Shown piece after piece: positions 63,876 through 64,000 of a DNA stretch of 64,000 bases. Source of the DNA: Halomonas getboli (GTDB taxonomy: Bacteria > Pseudomonadota > Gammaproteobacteria > Pseudomonadales > Halomonadaceae); assembly GCF_023094245.1 (NCBI RefSeq), contig NZ_JALMEW010000004.1, forward strand, positions 1 through 64,000. The letters are read 5' to 3'. The position numbers were made by a program, and so were the translations under genes. The notes beneath the pieces were generated by a model, which made no database searches, was not told where the DNA came from, and saw only the letters and a program-made list of their open reading frames with translations. Position 1 is the first letter of the stretch; every line of letters begins with the position of its first letter.

Positions 63876-64000
63876 GTGACGCGGCCGGCGCTCTCGACGG
63901 GCCGCTCATCTGGCATGACACCCGGCATTCCACTGGCAACTCGCCCCTTGAACCTTGTTTCTTGCTGCCTTCAACCGAAACGAAGGTCGTAACCCCCATC

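Noticed and set aside
63652..63999. Minus-strand open frame at the right edge
   Set aside because: It is antisense to the better supported small Cys-rich gene and has no ribosome site or recognisable motif.

Overview
The window is a GC-rich, densely coded stretch of a gammaproteobacterial chromosome. Gene content and style (araFGH, NasST and NirBD nitrate assimilation, MepM, LdtD, EptA, YaiI, YqjG, a Mn2+ riboswitch before mntP) fit a halophilic Halomonas-like organism. That placement is inference from protein style, not from a search. There are no rRNA, tRNA, insertion sequence, CRISPR or prophage genes.

Region 1 (1-10.3 kb) is an L-arabinose oxidation locus. The 3' end of an alpha-ketoglutarate-semialdehyde dehydrogenase gene and an FAH-family dehydratase gene converge on araF-araG-araH-lactonase. 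A mutarotase, a LysR regulator and an L-arabinose/D-galactose 1-dehydrogenase follow. Together they import the sugar, oxidise it to the lactone, open it and carry it to 2-oxoglutarate; only the aldonate dehydratase is missing and may lie to the left. The same GATA-N10-TATC dyad precedes araF and the LysR gene.

Region 2 (10.3-23.7 kb) holds an EamA exporter, deaD, yaiI, a yqjG / LysR / pirin cluster like the E. coli yqjG-yhaJ-yhaK group, mepM, an ABC exporter and two divergent L,D-transpeptidases.

Region 3 (23.8-39.9 kb) is nitrate assimilation: narK, nasA-cobA, nasT-nasS and an FAD subunit followed by nirB and nirD. SDR, peroxiredoxin, GFA and phoX genes sit between. Sigma-54-like promoters precede narK, nasA and the FAD-subunit operon. 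The leader of the last has the two-hairpin, A1/G4 hexaloop architecture recognised by ANTAR antiterminators such as NasT, fused to a terminator-like stem.

Region 4 (40-64 kb) contains a PIN-PhoH protein, a small zinc-ribbon gene with a broken tandem copy, a diguanylate cyclase, an esterase, an SLC13 carrier, a cold-shock protein, a GMC oxidoreductase, a CBS protein, a glutamate-synthase-like FMN protein, mntP with a yybP-ykoY riboswitch, a CDF exporter, an HPP protein, a PAP2-eptA operon under four PmrA-type boxes, a PhoD-like phosphatase, PepSY and DUF2946 proteins, YtoQ, ChaC, an unusually long isocitrate dehydrogenase and YnfA.

The most notable observations are an internal tandem duplication of the central domain of the isocitrate dehydrogenase, the nitrate leader RNAs, a structured ~120-bp repeat present twice with compensatory changes, the PmrA box array and the shared arabinose-locus operator.
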